From NCBI RefSeq assembly GCF_039652555.1, contig NZ_JBDJAF010000006.1:44226-108225 (forward strand): 64,000 nt of DNA. Direction: 5' to 3'. Positions 1 through 8,793 of the stretch are shown here, one piece after another (the first letter of the stretch is position 1; each line of letters begins with the position of its first letter). A program made the translations under genes and the position numbers. Under the pieces are notes generated by a model. That model was given only the letters and a program-made list of their open reading frames with translations, did no database searches and was not told the DNA's origin. The DNA comes from Parafrigoribacterium mesophilum (GTDB lineage Bacteria; Actinomycetota; Actinomycetes; Actinomycetales; Microbacteriaceae).

Positions 1-1
1 G

Positions 2-1204
2 ATGAGCGGATTCGGCACCATCCTCGGCGGTGTGAACTTCATCACCACGATCATCACCATGCGCGCCCCCGGAATTACGATGTTCCGGATGCCGATCTTC
101 ACCTGGAACGTCCTGATCACCGGCATCCTGGTCATCATGGTGTTCCCGCCCCTGGCCGCCGCGCTGTTCGGGCTGGGCGCCGACCGCATGGTCGGAGCGC
201 ACATCTACAACCCGGCCAACGGCGGAGCCCTGCTCTGGCAGCACCTGTTCTGGTTCTTCGGGCATCCAGAGGTGTACATCATCGCGATCCCGTTCTTCGG
301 CATCGTCACCGAGGTGTTCCCGGTGTTCAGCCGCAAACCGGTGTTCGGTTACAAGAGCCTGGTGTTCGCCACGATCGCGATCGCCGCGCTGTCCGTCACC
401 GTGTGGGCCCACCACATGTACGTGACCGGCTCCGTGCTGTTGCCGTTCTTCTCGATCATGAGCATGCTGATCGCGGTACCGACCGGGGTGAAGATCTTCA
501 ACTGGGTCGGCACGATGTGGCGAGGGTCTGTCACATTCGAGGCGCCGATGCTCTGGGCGATCGGCTTCCTGATCACGTTCACGTTCGGTGGTCTCACCGG
601 CGTGATCATCGCCTCGCCGCCGCTGGACTTCCACGTCTCGGACACCTACTTCATCGTCGCCCACTTCCACTACACCGTGTTCGGCACGGTGGTGTTCGCG
701 ATGTTCAGCGGGTTCTACTTCTGGTGGCCCAAGTGGACCGGCAAGATCCTCAACGATCGGCTCGGGAAGATCCACTTCTGGTTGCTGTTCCTCGGATTCC
801 ACACCACGTTCCTGATCCAGCACTGGCTCGGCGTGATGGGGATGCCGCGCCGGTACGCCACGTACCAGCCGGAAGACAACTACACCTGGATGAACCAGCT
901 GTCCACATTCGGGTCGCTGCTGCTCGGAATCTCGATGATCCCGTTCCTGCTCAACGTGTACATCACGGCCCGTCACGCGCCGAAGGTCACCTCGAACGAC
1001 CCCTGGGGCTATGGACGCTCGCTCGAGTGGGCGACCTCCTGCCCGCCGCCGCGGCATAACTTCACCTCGATCCCGCGTATCCGTTCCGAGTCGCCGGCGT
1101 TCGACCTGTACCACCCGGAGGCCGGCGTGCCGATCGGTGTCGGGCCGGGCCGGGACGCTCCCGACGCACCCACACTCGATATCGCCGACGGGAAGGTGAA
1201 GTAG
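2..1204 (+). CDS. ctaD: Cytochrome c oxidase subunit I, C-terminal part (5' end outside window)
   Basis: This is the catalytic subunit of the aa3 terminal oxidase, which reduces oxygen at the heme a3/CuB centre in the membrane. The 400 visible residues start inside the protein; the true start lies to the left. HPEVY (about residues 88-92) and the paired His near 137-138 are CuB ligands, and AHFHYTVFG (about 220-228) carries heme ligands. Several hydrophobic helices follow. The C-terminal tail is soluble and Pro-rich, as in actinobacterial homologues. ctaF follows after 4 bp, so both are probably cotranscribed, with ctaC expected upstream. The qcr/ctaE genes of the same supercomplex lie just downstream on the other strand. 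Confidence 0.97.
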   Translation: MSGFGTILGGVNFITTIITMRAPGITMFRMPIFTWNVLITGILVIMVFPPLAAALFGLGADRMVGAHIYNPANGGALLWQHLFWFFGHPEVYIIAIPFFGIVTEVFPVFSRKPVFGYKSLVFATIAIAALSVTVWAHHMYVTGSVLLPFFSIMSMLIAVPTGVKIFNWVGTMWRGSVTFEAPMLWAIGFLITFTFGGLTGVIIASPPLDFHVSDTYFIVAHFHYTVFGTVVFAMFSGFYFWWPKWTGKILNDRLGKIHFWLLFLGFHTTFLIQHWLGVMGMPRRYATYQPEDNYTWMNQLSTFGSLLLGISMIPFLLNVYITARHAPKVTSNDPWGYGRSLEWATSCPPPRHNFTSIPRIRSESPAFDLYHPEAGVPIGVGPGRDAPDAPTLDIADGKVK

Positions 1205-1208
1205 CAGT

Positions 1209-1628
1209 ATGGGCGCCAACGTCAAGCTGTTCTGGGTCTTGAGTTCGTTCTACTTCCTCTCCGCCATCGGATACACGTTGTGGATCCTTGCCGACCCCTT
1301 CCACGGCTCCGTGGAGTGGGTTGGAACCCCCGCGCTGGCGCTCCTCGGGGTGATGTTCGCGTTCATCGCGTTCTACCTCGGACGCGTGCACCGGGCGCAG
1401 GGTGGCGAACTGGTGGAGGACCTTCCCGACTCAACCGTCGATGAAGGGGCCGACCTCGGGTTCTACAGCCCCTGGAGCTGGTCGCCGCTCGCACTCGCGT
1501 TCGCCGTCGGTCTGTTCTTCTTGGGACTGGCCGTGGGGGCGTGGATGTGTTTCATCGGTGCGTCTCTCGCCATGATCTTCGTGGTCGGCTGGGTGCTGGA
1601 GTACTACCGGGGCAACTTTGCCCGCTAA
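1209..1628 (+). CDS. ctaF: Cytochrome c oxidase subunit IV, actinobacterial type
   Basis: A 139-residue membrane protein of the actinobacterial aa3 oxidase. It has four hydrophobic segments in two pairs separated by an acidic, Asp/Glu-rich linker (about residues 73-90), the usual layout of this subunit. It starts 4 bp after ctaD, which supports the assignment. It has no known catalytic residues and acts as a structural subunit of the bcc-aa3 supercomplex. Its last codons overlap the start of the next gene by 11 bp, suggesting translational coupling. Confidence 0.93.
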   Translation: MGANVKLFWVLSSFYFLSAIGYTLWILADPFHGSVEWVGTPALALLGVMFAFIAFYLGRVHRAQGGELVEDLPDSTVDEGADLGFYSPWSWSPLALAFAVGLFFLGLAVGAWMCFIGASLAMIFVVGWVLEYYRGNFAR

Positions 1629-2061
1629 GGGCGCTGAGCTCAGGCCCGCGGCGGCAGCGGATGCTGCAGCAGTATTCGCCCTCGTCGAGCAGTTGGGCGA
1701 GGACTACCAGCCCAACCGCACCGCCTTCGATCGTGCGTTCTCCGAGGCGATCGCGGATCCGGATCGACACCTGCTTCTCGTCGCCTCAGAGGCCTCCGGT
1801 GCGCTGGTCGGCTACGCGCTGACCACCGTGGCGCGGTTGCTCTACACCAACGGCGAGTCGGCGCAGCTGCAGGAACTCGTCGTCGACGAGCGGGCCAGAA
1901 ACCGGGGGATCGGCAGTCAACTGGTCTCCGCGGTCGAGGACGCCTGCCGGCGGCGCGGCGTGCGCCAACTCACCGTGGCGAGCAGTCGCGGCGCCTCGTT
2001 CTACGAGCGGCTGGACTACCGGTCCACGGCCGACTTCCTCAAGAAGAACTTCACCGAGTAG
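1618..2061 (+). CDS. GNAT family N-acetyltransferase
   Basis: A 147-residue single-domain acetyltransferase. The acetyl-CoA binding motif appears as VVDERARNRGIGSQLV (about residues 83-98), followed by the usual strand and helix. The substrate cannot be told from sequence. The only plausible start is TTG at 1618, inside the end of ctaF, so it is probably the third gene of the ctaD-ctaF transcript. Such an acetyltransferase is not part of the oxidase; the link may be only positional. Confidence 0.85.
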   Translation: MPAKGAELRPAAAADAAAVFALVEQLGEDYQPNRTAFDRAFSEAIADPDRHLLLVASEASGALVGYALTTVARLLYTNGESAQLQELVVDERARNRGIGSQLVSAVEDACRRRGVRQLTVASSRGASFYERLDYRSTADFLKKNFTE

Positions 2062-2086
2062 GCTCGCGCTCCGGCACCCCGCCACA

Positions 2087-2144
2087 GATACCTTTCCGGA
2101 CGAGACCACCCGCCGCGGCGGGCGGTCTCGTCCGAAAGGGTATC
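2087..2144. terminator. 58-bp GC-rich inverted repeat, probable terminator
   Basis: The arms begin GATACC and end GGTATC and pair almost completely around a CGCCGCGGCG centre. The repeat lies 25 bp after the GNAT stop, at the end of the ctaD-ctaF-GNAT run. There is no T-tract, so it would act as a stem-only terminator or as an mRNA 3' stabiliser. A similarly built repeat lies at 3279-3338. Confidence 0.6.
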
Positions 2145-2264
2145 GCTCGACCGGGGCGCAGGGTGCCGCGCATCCTGTCCTGCACAGCACCCCGTCGCGC
2201 CGGGTTTCCCCGGCGCCGCACCGCGACGGGGTGTCCGTGAACGAGGCGGTGCCATCCTCGCCGG

Positions 2265-3284
2265 GTGAACACTCTGATCCCACTGGCCTCACGGCTCGAA
2301 CTGGCGAGGGAGCTCGTCTGGGCCGGCAGCAACGATCGGGTACTGCGACGCGCGGCGGAGCATGGCCACTTAGTGCGAGTGATCCCCGGCGTCTATCTGG
2401 AGGCCGCCCTGTGGTCCACGCTCGAAGACGATGAGCGGTACCTGCTGCGCATTGCCGCCGTCGCGGGCACTCGGCGCTCGGCCGTGGTCTACTCGCACTA
2501 CTCCGCGGCCGCGCTGCTCGGCTATCCCGTGATCGGCACCTGGCCGATCCCGGTACACCTCGTCGTCGGCGCGGGCAGCGGGCACCGATCGAGCCCGGCG
2601 GTCAGCCGTCACGTGACGAGTGTTCGCCAGGACGAGCTGATGGAGGTGGGCGGCTTCGTGATGACGAACCCGCTGCGAACCGTATGCGACATCGCCCGGA
2701 CGGCATACACGGCCACCGCGGTGGCCACCGTCGACCGGGCCCTGGCACCCGTGGGCAGCAGCAACCGGAACTCCGAGCCGCTGGAGCGGGTGTTCGGCGA
2801 CTCAGTCGCCGGTCAGCGCGATGCGCCTCTAGAGCGCGAGGCGATCCTGGATGCGATCCGCGCGCTGGGCCCGGTGCGGGGGAGCCGCAAGGCGCTGTTC
2901 GTCGCGAACTTCGCCGACGGCGCATCCGGGTCGCCGGGAGAATCCCTGAGTCGGCTCCAGATCCACCGGCTGCACCTGCCGAAACCCGACCTGCAAGTGC
3001 GGGTGGCGAACGGCCCGGTGCGGTACTGGGAGGTGGATTTCGGCTGGGAAGCCGAGAAATTGTTCGGCGAGTTCGACGGATTCGGCAAGTATCACCGCAC
3101 CAGCATGACCAACGGCGCCTCACCCGAGCACGTGGTCTGGGTTGAGAAGAAACGCGAGGATGCGATCCGGGCGGCCACTAACTACGGCATGGTGCGCTGG
3201 CCCTGGGCAATCGCCCGGAGCCTGCCGGCCCTCCGGCAGCTGCTGATGGGGGCCGGTCTGCGGCCGGAGCGCGGCCACCGATAG
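2265..3284 (+). CDS. AbiEi-family antitoxin-like protein with DUF559-like C-terminus
   Basis: A 339-residue protein of the type common in Micrococcales and annotated as AbiEi-family antitoxin domain protein. The N-terminal part (about 20-140) resembles the winged-helix and dimer region: LRRAAEHGHLVRVIPGVY, a YSHYSAAALLGYP segment, and TNPLRTVCDIA. The C-terminal part has the VDFGWEAEKLFGEFDG pattern of DUF559/Vsr-like nuclease folds. No AbiEii-type toxin gene is adjacent, so a toxin-antitoxin role is not supported here. It is flanked on both sides by long inverted repeats, the second covering its stop codon. The start is GTG at 2265. Confidence 0.7.
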   Translation: MNTLIPLASRLELARELVWAGSNDRVLRRAAEHGHLVRVIPGVYLEAALWSTLEDDERYLLRIAAVAGTRRSAVVYSHYSAAALLGYPVIGTWPIPVHLVVGAGSGHRSSPAVSRHVTSVRQDELMEVGGFVMTNPLRTVCDIARTAYTATAVATVDRALAPVGSSNRNSEPLERVFGDSVAGQRDAPLEREAILDAIRALGPVRGSRKALFVANFADGASGSPGESLSRLQIHRLHLPKPDLQVRVANGPVRYWEVDFGWEAEKLFGEFDGFGKYHRTSMTNGASPEHVVWVEKKREDAIRAATNYGMVRWPWAIARSLPALRQLLMGAGLRPERGHR

Positions 3285-3338
3285 CAAACCGGACCAGGCG
3301 GCCCCCCGCGGCGGGGTGTCTGGTCCGGAATGCTATCG
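3279..3338. terminator. 60-bp inverted repeat between convergent genes, probable bidirectional terminator
   Basis: The arms start CGATAGC and end GCTATCG and pair over about 28 bp around a CCGCGGCGG loop. The repeat contains the stop codon of the AbiEi-like gene and ends 16 bp before the stop of qcrB on the opposite strand, so it sits where both transcripts should end. It has no T-tract. Confidence 0.65.
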
Positions 3339-3354
3339 CTCGAGCGCGAGAGGA

Positions 3355-4968
3355 CTAGTGGTGGTCGCTGAGCCGCTCCACCTCGGTGCGGGTGACCGGC
3401 TGGATCCGGTCCTCGAAGAACCAGCGCGACATCCTGGCCCGGAAACGCTGCCCGGCGCCGATCCGGCCGCGAGCATCCGGCCGAATCATCAACGGCTTGT
3501 AGTCGTGGTAGCTGACCAGCTTCCACCGTTCGAAGTCGTCGAGCTGCTCGTGCACCTCGATGAACTCGCCGCCCGGCAGGCGCACGATGTGTCCGGATTC
3601 GAAGCCATGCAGGGCGATCTCCCGATCCTTCTTCTGCAGGGCGATGCAGGCCCGCTTGGTGACCTGGTAGGCGAAGATCGGGCCGAGGAAGATCAGGGCC
3701 TGCAGGGTGTGCGTGACCCCTTCGATCGACAGCGCGAAGTGGGTGGAAATGAGGTCGGATCCGGCGCCGGCCCACAACACCGCGTAGAACGTCACGCCGG
3801 CGGCACCGATCGCGGTGCGGGTCGGGGCGTTGCGCGGCCGGTCGGCGACGTGGTGCTCACGCTTGTCGCCGGTGATCCAGGCCTCGATGAACGGGTAGAG
3901 CATGACGAGAACGATGAACAGTCCGAGCACGATCATCGGGATCAGGATGTTGAACGACCAGGTATGTCCCCAGAGCACGAACTCGAGTCCCGGCGGAACC
4001 AGGCGCAGCGCCCCGTCGGCGAAGCCGATGTACCAGTCCGGCTGGGTTCCGGCGGAAATGGGGGAGGGGTCGTACGGTCCGTAGTTCCAGATCGGGTTGA
4101 TCGTGAAGAACGAGGAGATCAGCACGATCACACCGAAGACGATGAAGAAGAAGCCGCCGGCCTTACCCGCGAACACGGGCAGGATCGGGTCGCCGACCAC
4201 GTTGTCGTTCGTGCGGCCGGGCCCGGCGTACTGGGTGTGTTTGTTGACCACGACCAGGATGAGGTGGATGCCGAGCGCCGCCACCAGAATGGCCGGCAGC
4301 AGCAGGATGTGCAGCGCGAACAGGCGCGGGATGATCACCTCGCCGGGGAATTCACCGCCGAACAGCAGGAACGAGATCCAGGTGCCGATGACCGGGATGC
4401 CCTTGACCATGCCGTCGATGATCCGCAGGCCGTTTCCGGAGAGCAGGTCGTCCGGCAGCGAGTATCCGGTGAAACCCTCGGCCATGGCCAGGATGAACAG
4501 CACGAAGCCGATCAGCCAGTTCAGCTCGCGCGGCTTACGGAACGAGCCGTTGAAGAACACGCGGAGCATGTGCAGGCCGATCGCGGCCACGAACAGCAGC
4601 GCCGCCCAGTGGTGCACCTGCCGCATCAGCAGGCCGCCACGGATGTCGAAGGAGATGTTCAGAGTCGAGGCGTACGCCGCGGACATGTCCATGCCCTTGA
4701 GCGGCACGAAGGCTCCGTCGTACTGCACCTGCGTCATCGACGGGTCGAAGAAGAACACCAGGAACGTCCCCGACAGCAGGATCGCCACGAAGCTGTACAG
4801 CGACACCTCGCCGAGCATGAACGACCAGTGATCGGGGAAGATCTTCCGGCCCAGCTCGCGGACCAGGCCGGACATGCTGGTGCGCTCGTCGATGTAGTTG
4901 GCAGTGGCAGCGGTGAAGCGGGAGCCCCGGCTCGCGGTGACAGGTTTGGGGCGGGTGGTGACGGTCAT
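3355..4968 (-). CDS. qcrB: Cytochrome bc1 complex cytochrome b subunit
   Basis: Membrane subunit of the menaquinol:cytochrome c reductase (bcc complex), carrying the two b hemes and the quinol sites. Starting from ATG at 4968 the protein has 537 residues. Seen are the heme-ligand helices with VHHWAALLFVAAIGLHMLRV and RLFALHILLLPAILVAALGIH, the Qo-type LSGNGLRIIDG and WNYGPYDPS segments, and the long soluble C-terminus typical of actinobacteria. An open frame runs upstream to 5178, but ATG 4968 gives a 4-bp ATGA overlap with qcrA, so it is preferred. It is the last gene of ctaE-qcrC-qcrA-qcrB. Confidence 0.96.
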   Translation of the reverse strand: MTVTTRPKPVTASRGSRFTAATANYIDERTSMSGLVRELGRKIFPDHWSFMLGEVSLYSFVAILLSGTFLVFFFDPSMTQVQYDGAFVPLKGMDMSAAYASTLNISFDIRGGLLMRQVHHWAALLFVAAIGLHMLRVFFNGSFRKPRELNWLIGFVLFILAMAEGFTGYSLPDDLLSGNGLRIIDGMVKGIPVIGTWISFLLFGGEFPGEVIIPRLFALHILLLPAILVAALGIHLILVVVNKHTQYAGPGRTNDNVVGDPILPVFAGKAGGFFFIVFGVIVLISSFFTINPIWNYGPYDPSPISAGTQPDWYIGFADGALRLVPPGLEFVLWGHTWSFNILIPMIVLGLFIVLVMLYPFIEAWITGDKREHHVADRPRNAPTRTAIGAAGVTFYAVLWAGAGSDLISTHFALSIEGVTHTLQALIFLGPIFAYQVTKRACIALQKKDREIALHGFESGHIVRLPGGEFIEVHEQLDDFERWKLVSYHDYKPLMIRPDARGRIGAGQRFRARMSRWFFEDRIQPVTRTEVERLSDHH

Positions 4969-6041
4969 GAACGCTCCCAGAAGCTCGGTCCGACGGGTTC
5001 GTGGAAGTCGCTTTGCGCGACGAGGTAGCCTTCGGCATCCACTGTAATCGGCAATTGCGGAAGCGGGCGCTTCGCCGGCCCGAAAATTACCTCGCAATGA
5101 TTGGTCACGTCGAACTGTGATTGGTGGCACGGGCAGAGCAGGTGGTGGCTCTGCTGTTCGTACAGCGCCACCGGGCATCCGACGTGCGTGCAGATCTTGG
5201 AGTAGGCGACGATGCCCTGGTAGGACCAGTCCTTGCGGTCCTCCTGCTCGTGCAGGTCTTCCGGCTTGAGCCGCATGAGCAGCACGGCAGCCTTCGCCTT
5301 TTCCTCCAGCTTGTGCTCGGCGTCACCGAGTCCGGCCGGGATCACGTGGAACACCGAACCCAGGGTGACATCGGATGCCTTGATCGGCGTGCCGCTCGGA
5401 TCGTGCGTGAGCCGGGTGCCTTCCTTCCACAGCGTGTGGGAGAGCATCTTCACCGGGTCGGCGTTGGCGGGCGCGAGATCGCGCAGCATCACCACCGCCG
5501 GCAGCGGGCTGACGGCCAACGCACCGATCAGGGTGCGGCGGATCAGGGTGCGGCGTCCGAATCCGGACTCCTCGTTGCTGACCCGGAAGATCTCCACGGC
5601 GGCGGCGCGGTTCTCCGCCGCGCCGTGTCCGTGATGCCGGTTCTCCGGGATCTCCTCGTTGCTCATCAGCGTCTTGGCCCAGTACACGGCGCCCAGGCCG
5701 ATTCCGAGCAGCGCGAGCGACAGGCCGATCCCCAGGAACATCGTGTTCCGTCGCACCGACTCGCCGTTGGCGGCGCCGGGCTCGATCGGGAAGATGATGT
5801 AGGCGGCGATGGCGAAGATCGTGCCGATGATCGACAGTACGAAGAATCCGCTCACCCGACGAGCCGCGGTGCGTTCCTTCTCGGGGTCCAGATCCGTGAC
5901 GCGCTGGTGACGCGGCGGCAGGCCGGGATTCACGAAAGCATCGGATGCCACGACCGCCGTGCCCGGTGAGCGTTCCGGAGACGTGCTGACTTCAACAGCC
6001 GAATCGGTGGCGGCGACATCTGCTTCGTCGTCCTGAGCCAT
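4965..6041 (-). CDS. qcrA: Cytochrome bc1 complex Rieske iron-sulfur subunit
   Basis: Rieske subunit that passes electrons from quinol to cytochrome cc (QcrC). The 358-residue protein has the [2Fe-2S] ligands CTHVGC (284-289) and CPCHQS (303-308). It has three hydrophobic segments (about 63-84, 100-122, 170-190), the extended three-helix N-terminus of actinobacteria rather than the single anchor of proteobacterial proteins. It overlaps qcrB by 4 bp and follows qcrC after 36 bp. Confidence 0.97.
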   Translation of the reverse strand: MAQDDEADVAATDSAVEVSTSPERSPGTAVVASDAFVNPGLPPRHQRVTDLDPEKERTAARRVSGFFVLSIIGTIFAIAAYIIFPIEPGAANGESVRRNTMFLGIGLSLALLGIGLGAVYWAKTLMSNEEIPENRHHGHGAAENRAAAVEIFRVSNEESGFGRRTLIRRTLIGALAVSPLPAVVMLRDLAPANADPVKMLSHTLWKEGTRLTHDPSGTPIKASDVTLGSVFHVIPAGLGDAEHKLEEKAKAAVLLMRLKPEDLHEQEDRKDWSYQGIVAYSKICTHVGCPVALYEQQSHHLLCPCHQSQFDVTNHCEVIFGPAKRPLPQLPITVDAEGYLVAQSDFHEPVGPSFWERS

Positions 6042-6077
6042 TCTTTTCCCTTCGATTACTGCGGTAAGTCGGATTGC

Positions 6078-6887
6078 CTAGTTGGCCCTGGCGGAAAGCC
6101 AGATGGTCACGCCCACGATGGCGCCCAGACCGAAGATCCAGATGAAGAGTCCTTCGGAGACCGGGCCGAGGCTGCCGAGGTCAAAACCGCCGGGGGAGGC
6201 GTTCTCTTGGTTGTACTTCAGCGCGCTGATGATGTCCGCCTTCTGCTGCGGCGTCAGGTTCAGGTCGTTGAATACCGGCATGTTCTGCGGGCCGGTGACC
6301 ATGGCCTCGTAGACGTGCTTGGCCGAGACGCCTGCGAGCCCCGGGGCGAACTTGCCTTGGGTGAGCGCACCGCCGGCTGCGGCGACGTTGTGGCACATGG
6401 CGCAGTTGATGCGGAACAGTTCGGCACCGTTGGCGACGTTGCCGTTGCCCTGCAGGTACTGCTCATCCGGCACGTCCGGCCCTGGCGCCAGCGAGGCGAC
6501 GTACGCCGCCATCGCGTCGATCTGCTCCTGAGTGAACTGCGGCGGCTTCTGCTCGGCCTGCGGGCCCTGCATGGCCAGCGGCATCCGGCCGGTGCCCACC
6601 TGGAAGTCCACCGATGCGGCACCGACACCGTACAGGCTCGGCCCCTCCTTCGTGCCCTGGGCGCTGAGGCCGTGGCAGGTCGCGCAGTTCGCGGCGAAGA
6701 GCTTTTGGCCCTCTTGCACGGTGGCCTGGGAAGCGCTGGTGGTTTCCGCGGATGCGGTGCTCGTGAAGAGCGCGTACGCGCCACCGGTGGCCATCAGGCC
6801 GATCGTCAGAAGCGCGACCGTGGCCAGCGGCGAACGGCGATTGCTGGACTTGCCGTGGCGCACTTTGGATGCTGTGTTTTTACGCAA
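6078..6887 (-). CDS. qcrC: Diheme cytochrome c subunit of the bc1 complex
   Basis: Membrane-anchored diheme cytochrome cc that links the bcc complex directly to the aa3 oxidase. The 269 residues contain two heme-binding motifs, CATCH (68-72) and CAMCH (162-166), an N-terminal membrane segment (about 21-41) and a C-terminal one (last 25 residues). No separate soluble cytochrome c gene is seen nearby, as expected for the actinobacterial supercomplex. It lies 15 bp after ctaE. Confidence 0.97.
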   Translation of the reverse strand: MRKNTASKVRHGKSSNRRSPLATVALLTIGLMATGGAYALFTSTASAETTSASQATVQEGQKLFAANCATCHGLSAQGTKEGPSLYGVGAASVDFQVGTGRMPLAMQGPQAEQKPPQFTQEQIDAMAAYVASLAPGPDVPDEQYLQGNGNVANGAELFRINCAMCHNVAAAGGALTQGKFAPGLAGVSAKHVYEAMVTGPQNMPVFNDLNLTPQQKADIISALKYNQENASPGGFDLGSLGPVSEGLFIWIFGLGAIVGVTIWLSARAN

Positions 6888-6902
6888 GTGGTGTTCCGGT
6901 TT

Positions 6903-7541
6903 CTATTTGAGAACGTAGATGACCAGGAAAAGCCCGATCCAGACGACGTCGACGAAGTGCCAGTAGTAGGAGACGACAATGGCGCTTGTCGCCTCTTTGT
7001 GGGTGAAGTTCTTCACGCTGAAGGCGCGGCTGATCAGCAACAGGAACGCGATCAGGCCGCCGGTCACGTGCAGCGCGTGGAAGCCGGTGGTGATGTAGAA
7101 CGCCGAACCGTATGCATCCGAACTGAGGCTGACATGCTCGCTGACCAGTTGCGCGTACTCGAAAATCTGGCCGATCACGAACACCGAACCCAAAGCGTAA
7201 GTGAGGAACATCCACTCGACCATGCCCCACTGGGTGGGCTTCCATCCGGTTGCGCGTTTCTGCAGCCGCTCGGCGGCGAACACACCGAACTGGCAGGTCA
7301 CCGAGGACAACACCAGGATCACCGTGTTGGCCAGCGCGTACGGCACCGCCAGCTTCACCGTTTGGGACGACCACAGTTCCGGGGAGGTGGAGCGCAGCGT
7401 GAAGTACATCGCGAACAAGCCGGCGAAGAACATCACCTCGCTGCCCAGCCAGACTATGGTGCCGACGGCTACCGTACTCGGTCGATTGACGAGGGGTGCC
7501 CCGGCGATGCGGGGGAGAGAGGTGCTGGTCACGTCTTCCAT
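6903..7541 (-). CDS. ctaE: Cytochrome c oxidase subunit III
   Basis: Multi-helix subunit of aa3 oxidase, about 212 residues with the chosen ATG at 7541; a GTG three codons later is also possible. Diagnostic stretches are WLGSEVMFFAGLFAMYFTLR, the FHALHVTGGL helix and the C-terminal SYYWHFVDVVWIGLF. The frame stays open far upstream through trpD, but that part is antisense to trpD and does not look like oxidase. It heads the qcr operon and diverges from trpD across about 70 bp. Confidence 0.95.
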   Translation of the reverse strand: MEDVTSTSLPRIAGAPLVNRPSTVAVGTIVWLGSEVMFFAGLFAMYFTLRSTSPELWSSQTVKLAVPYALANTVILVLSSVTCQFGVFAAERLQKRATGWKPTQWGMVEWMFLTYALGSVFVIGQIFEYAQLVSEHVSLSSDAYGSAFYITTGFHALHVTGGLIAFLLLISRAFSVKNFTHKEATSAIVVSYYWHFVDVVWIGLFLVIYVLK

Positions 7542-7613
7542 TATGGCCGATATCGTGCCGGCGGTTCCCCATTTGCCGAAGGCAAGTTCCGCGGCCTCGA
7601 TAAGATCGCTGGT

Positions 7614-8669
7614 ATGCCTCATGAGACCAATTGGCCCGGAATTCTCGACTCGCTGCTGCAGCGGAACGACCTGTCGATCAGCGAGGCGTCCTGGTCGATG
7701 CGTCAAATCATCCGGGGCGAAGCAACTTCGGCTCAGCTTGCCGGATTCCTGGTCGCGCTGCGTTCCAAGGGCGAAACGGTCGACGAAATCGTCGGATTCC
7801 GCGACGCCGTGCTCGAGAACGCCGTGCCGCTGAGTGTGGATTCCATGGCGCTGGACATCGTGGGCACCGGGGGAGACCGGTTCGGCACGGTGAACGTGTC
7901 GACCATGGCCTCCGTCGTCGCCGCGGCGGCCGGAACCCCGGTGATCAAACACGGAAACCGGGCGGCCAGTTCCGCCTCCGGATCCTCGGATGTGCTGGCC
8001 GCCCTGGGCGTGGATCTGACGCTCAGCCCGCAGCGTGTCGCCGCGGTGCTGGCCGAGACCGGGATCACCTTCGCCTACGCGTCGTTGTTCCACCCCGGGT
8101 TCGGGCACGCCGCACCCACCCGGCGCGAGCTCGGCATCCCCACCGTGTTCAACTACCTGGGGCCGCTGTGCAATCCGGCCCGGCCGGAGGCCTCCGCCCT
8201 GGGCGTGGCCCAACTGGACAAGGTGCCGCTGTTCGTGGGCGTGTTCCGCACCCGCGGCGCCACGGCGCTGGTGTTCCGCGGCGACGACGGCCTGGACGAG
8301 TTGACCACCACCGGTCACAGCCACATTTGGGAGGTGTCCAGGGGAGCGGTCACCGAGCACGATCTCAACCCGGCGGAACTCGGCATCCCGCACGCCGAGA
8401 TCTCGGCGCTGCAGGGCGGCGACCCGCCGTACAACGCCGCGATCGCGCGCCGCATGCTGGCGGGGGAGCCGGGCCCGGTGCGGGACATCGTGCTGCTGAA
8501 CGCGGCGGCCGGACTGGTCGCCTACGACCTGGCGCTGGATCCGGCCCAGGTACTGGAATCCATCGTCACCCGGTTCCGGAACAAACTGGCGGTCGCCGCG
8601 GCGACGGTCGATTCCGGCGCCGCGCTGGCGAAGCTCGACGAGTGGGTAGCGGCGACGCAGCGCCCATAG
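7614..8669 (+). CDS. trpD: Anthranilate phosphoribosyltransferase
   Basis: Transfers the phosphoribosyl group from PRPP to anthranilate in tryptophan synthesis. The 351-residue protein carries GTGGDRFGTVNVSTMAS (PRPP/Mg site), KHGNRAASSASGSSD and the FHPGFGHAAPTRRELGIPT region. ATG 7614 gives the usual family length; the frame is open further upstream but that is antisense to ctaE and qcrC. No other trp gene is adjacent. The divergent ctaE/trpD pairing is, as I recall, common in related actinobacteria. Its stop codon is inside a 15-bp tandem duplication. Confidence 0.96.
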   Translation: MPHETNWPGILDSLLQRNDLSISEASWSMRQIIRGEATSAQLAGFLVALRSKGETVDEIVGFRDAVLENAVPLSVDSMALDIVGTGGDRFGTVNVSTMASVVAAAAGTPVIKHGNRAASSASGSSDVLAALGVDLTLSPQRVAAVLAETGITFAYASLFHPGFGHAAPTRRELGIPTVFNYLGPLCNPARPEASALGVAQLDKVPLFVGVFRTRGATALVFRGDDGLDELTTTGHSHIWEVSRGAVTEHDLNPAELGIPHAEISALQGGDPPYNAAIARRMLAGEPGPVRDIVLLNAAAGLVAYDLALDPAQVLESIVTRFRNKLAVAAATVDSGAALAKLDEWVAATQRP

Positions 8670-8686
8670 ATGCAGCGCCCATAGAC
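8657..8686. repeat. 15-bp tandem duplication over the trpD stop codon
   Basis: Two units of GCAGCGCCCATAGAY stand at 8657-8671 and 8672-8686. The trpD TAG (8667-8669) is in the first unit. Confidence 0.85.
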
Positions 8687-8793
8687 CGCCCGTCCATAAC
8701 GGACGCAGCGCGAGAACGCGGCGATCCGACCGGGTGAACAGATTCACATACCATATCCAGGCGATTTCGTCAAACCCCGCGTACACTCGGGGT

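Noticed and set aside
2265..3284. Complete AbiE toxin-antitoxin system
   Set aside because: No nucleotidyltransferase-type AbiEii gene is adjacent; the GNAT and qcrB neighbours are unrelated.
3316..5028. 570-codon plus-strand frame opposite qcrB
   Set aside because: Low-complexity, Asp/Glu/Gln/Arg-rich translation typical of the antisense of a GC-rich membrane protein gene; qcrB is certain.
6207..7613. Long N-terminal extension of the trpD frame
   Set aside because: It is antisense to qcrC and ctaE, and trpD from ATG 7614 already has the normal family length.
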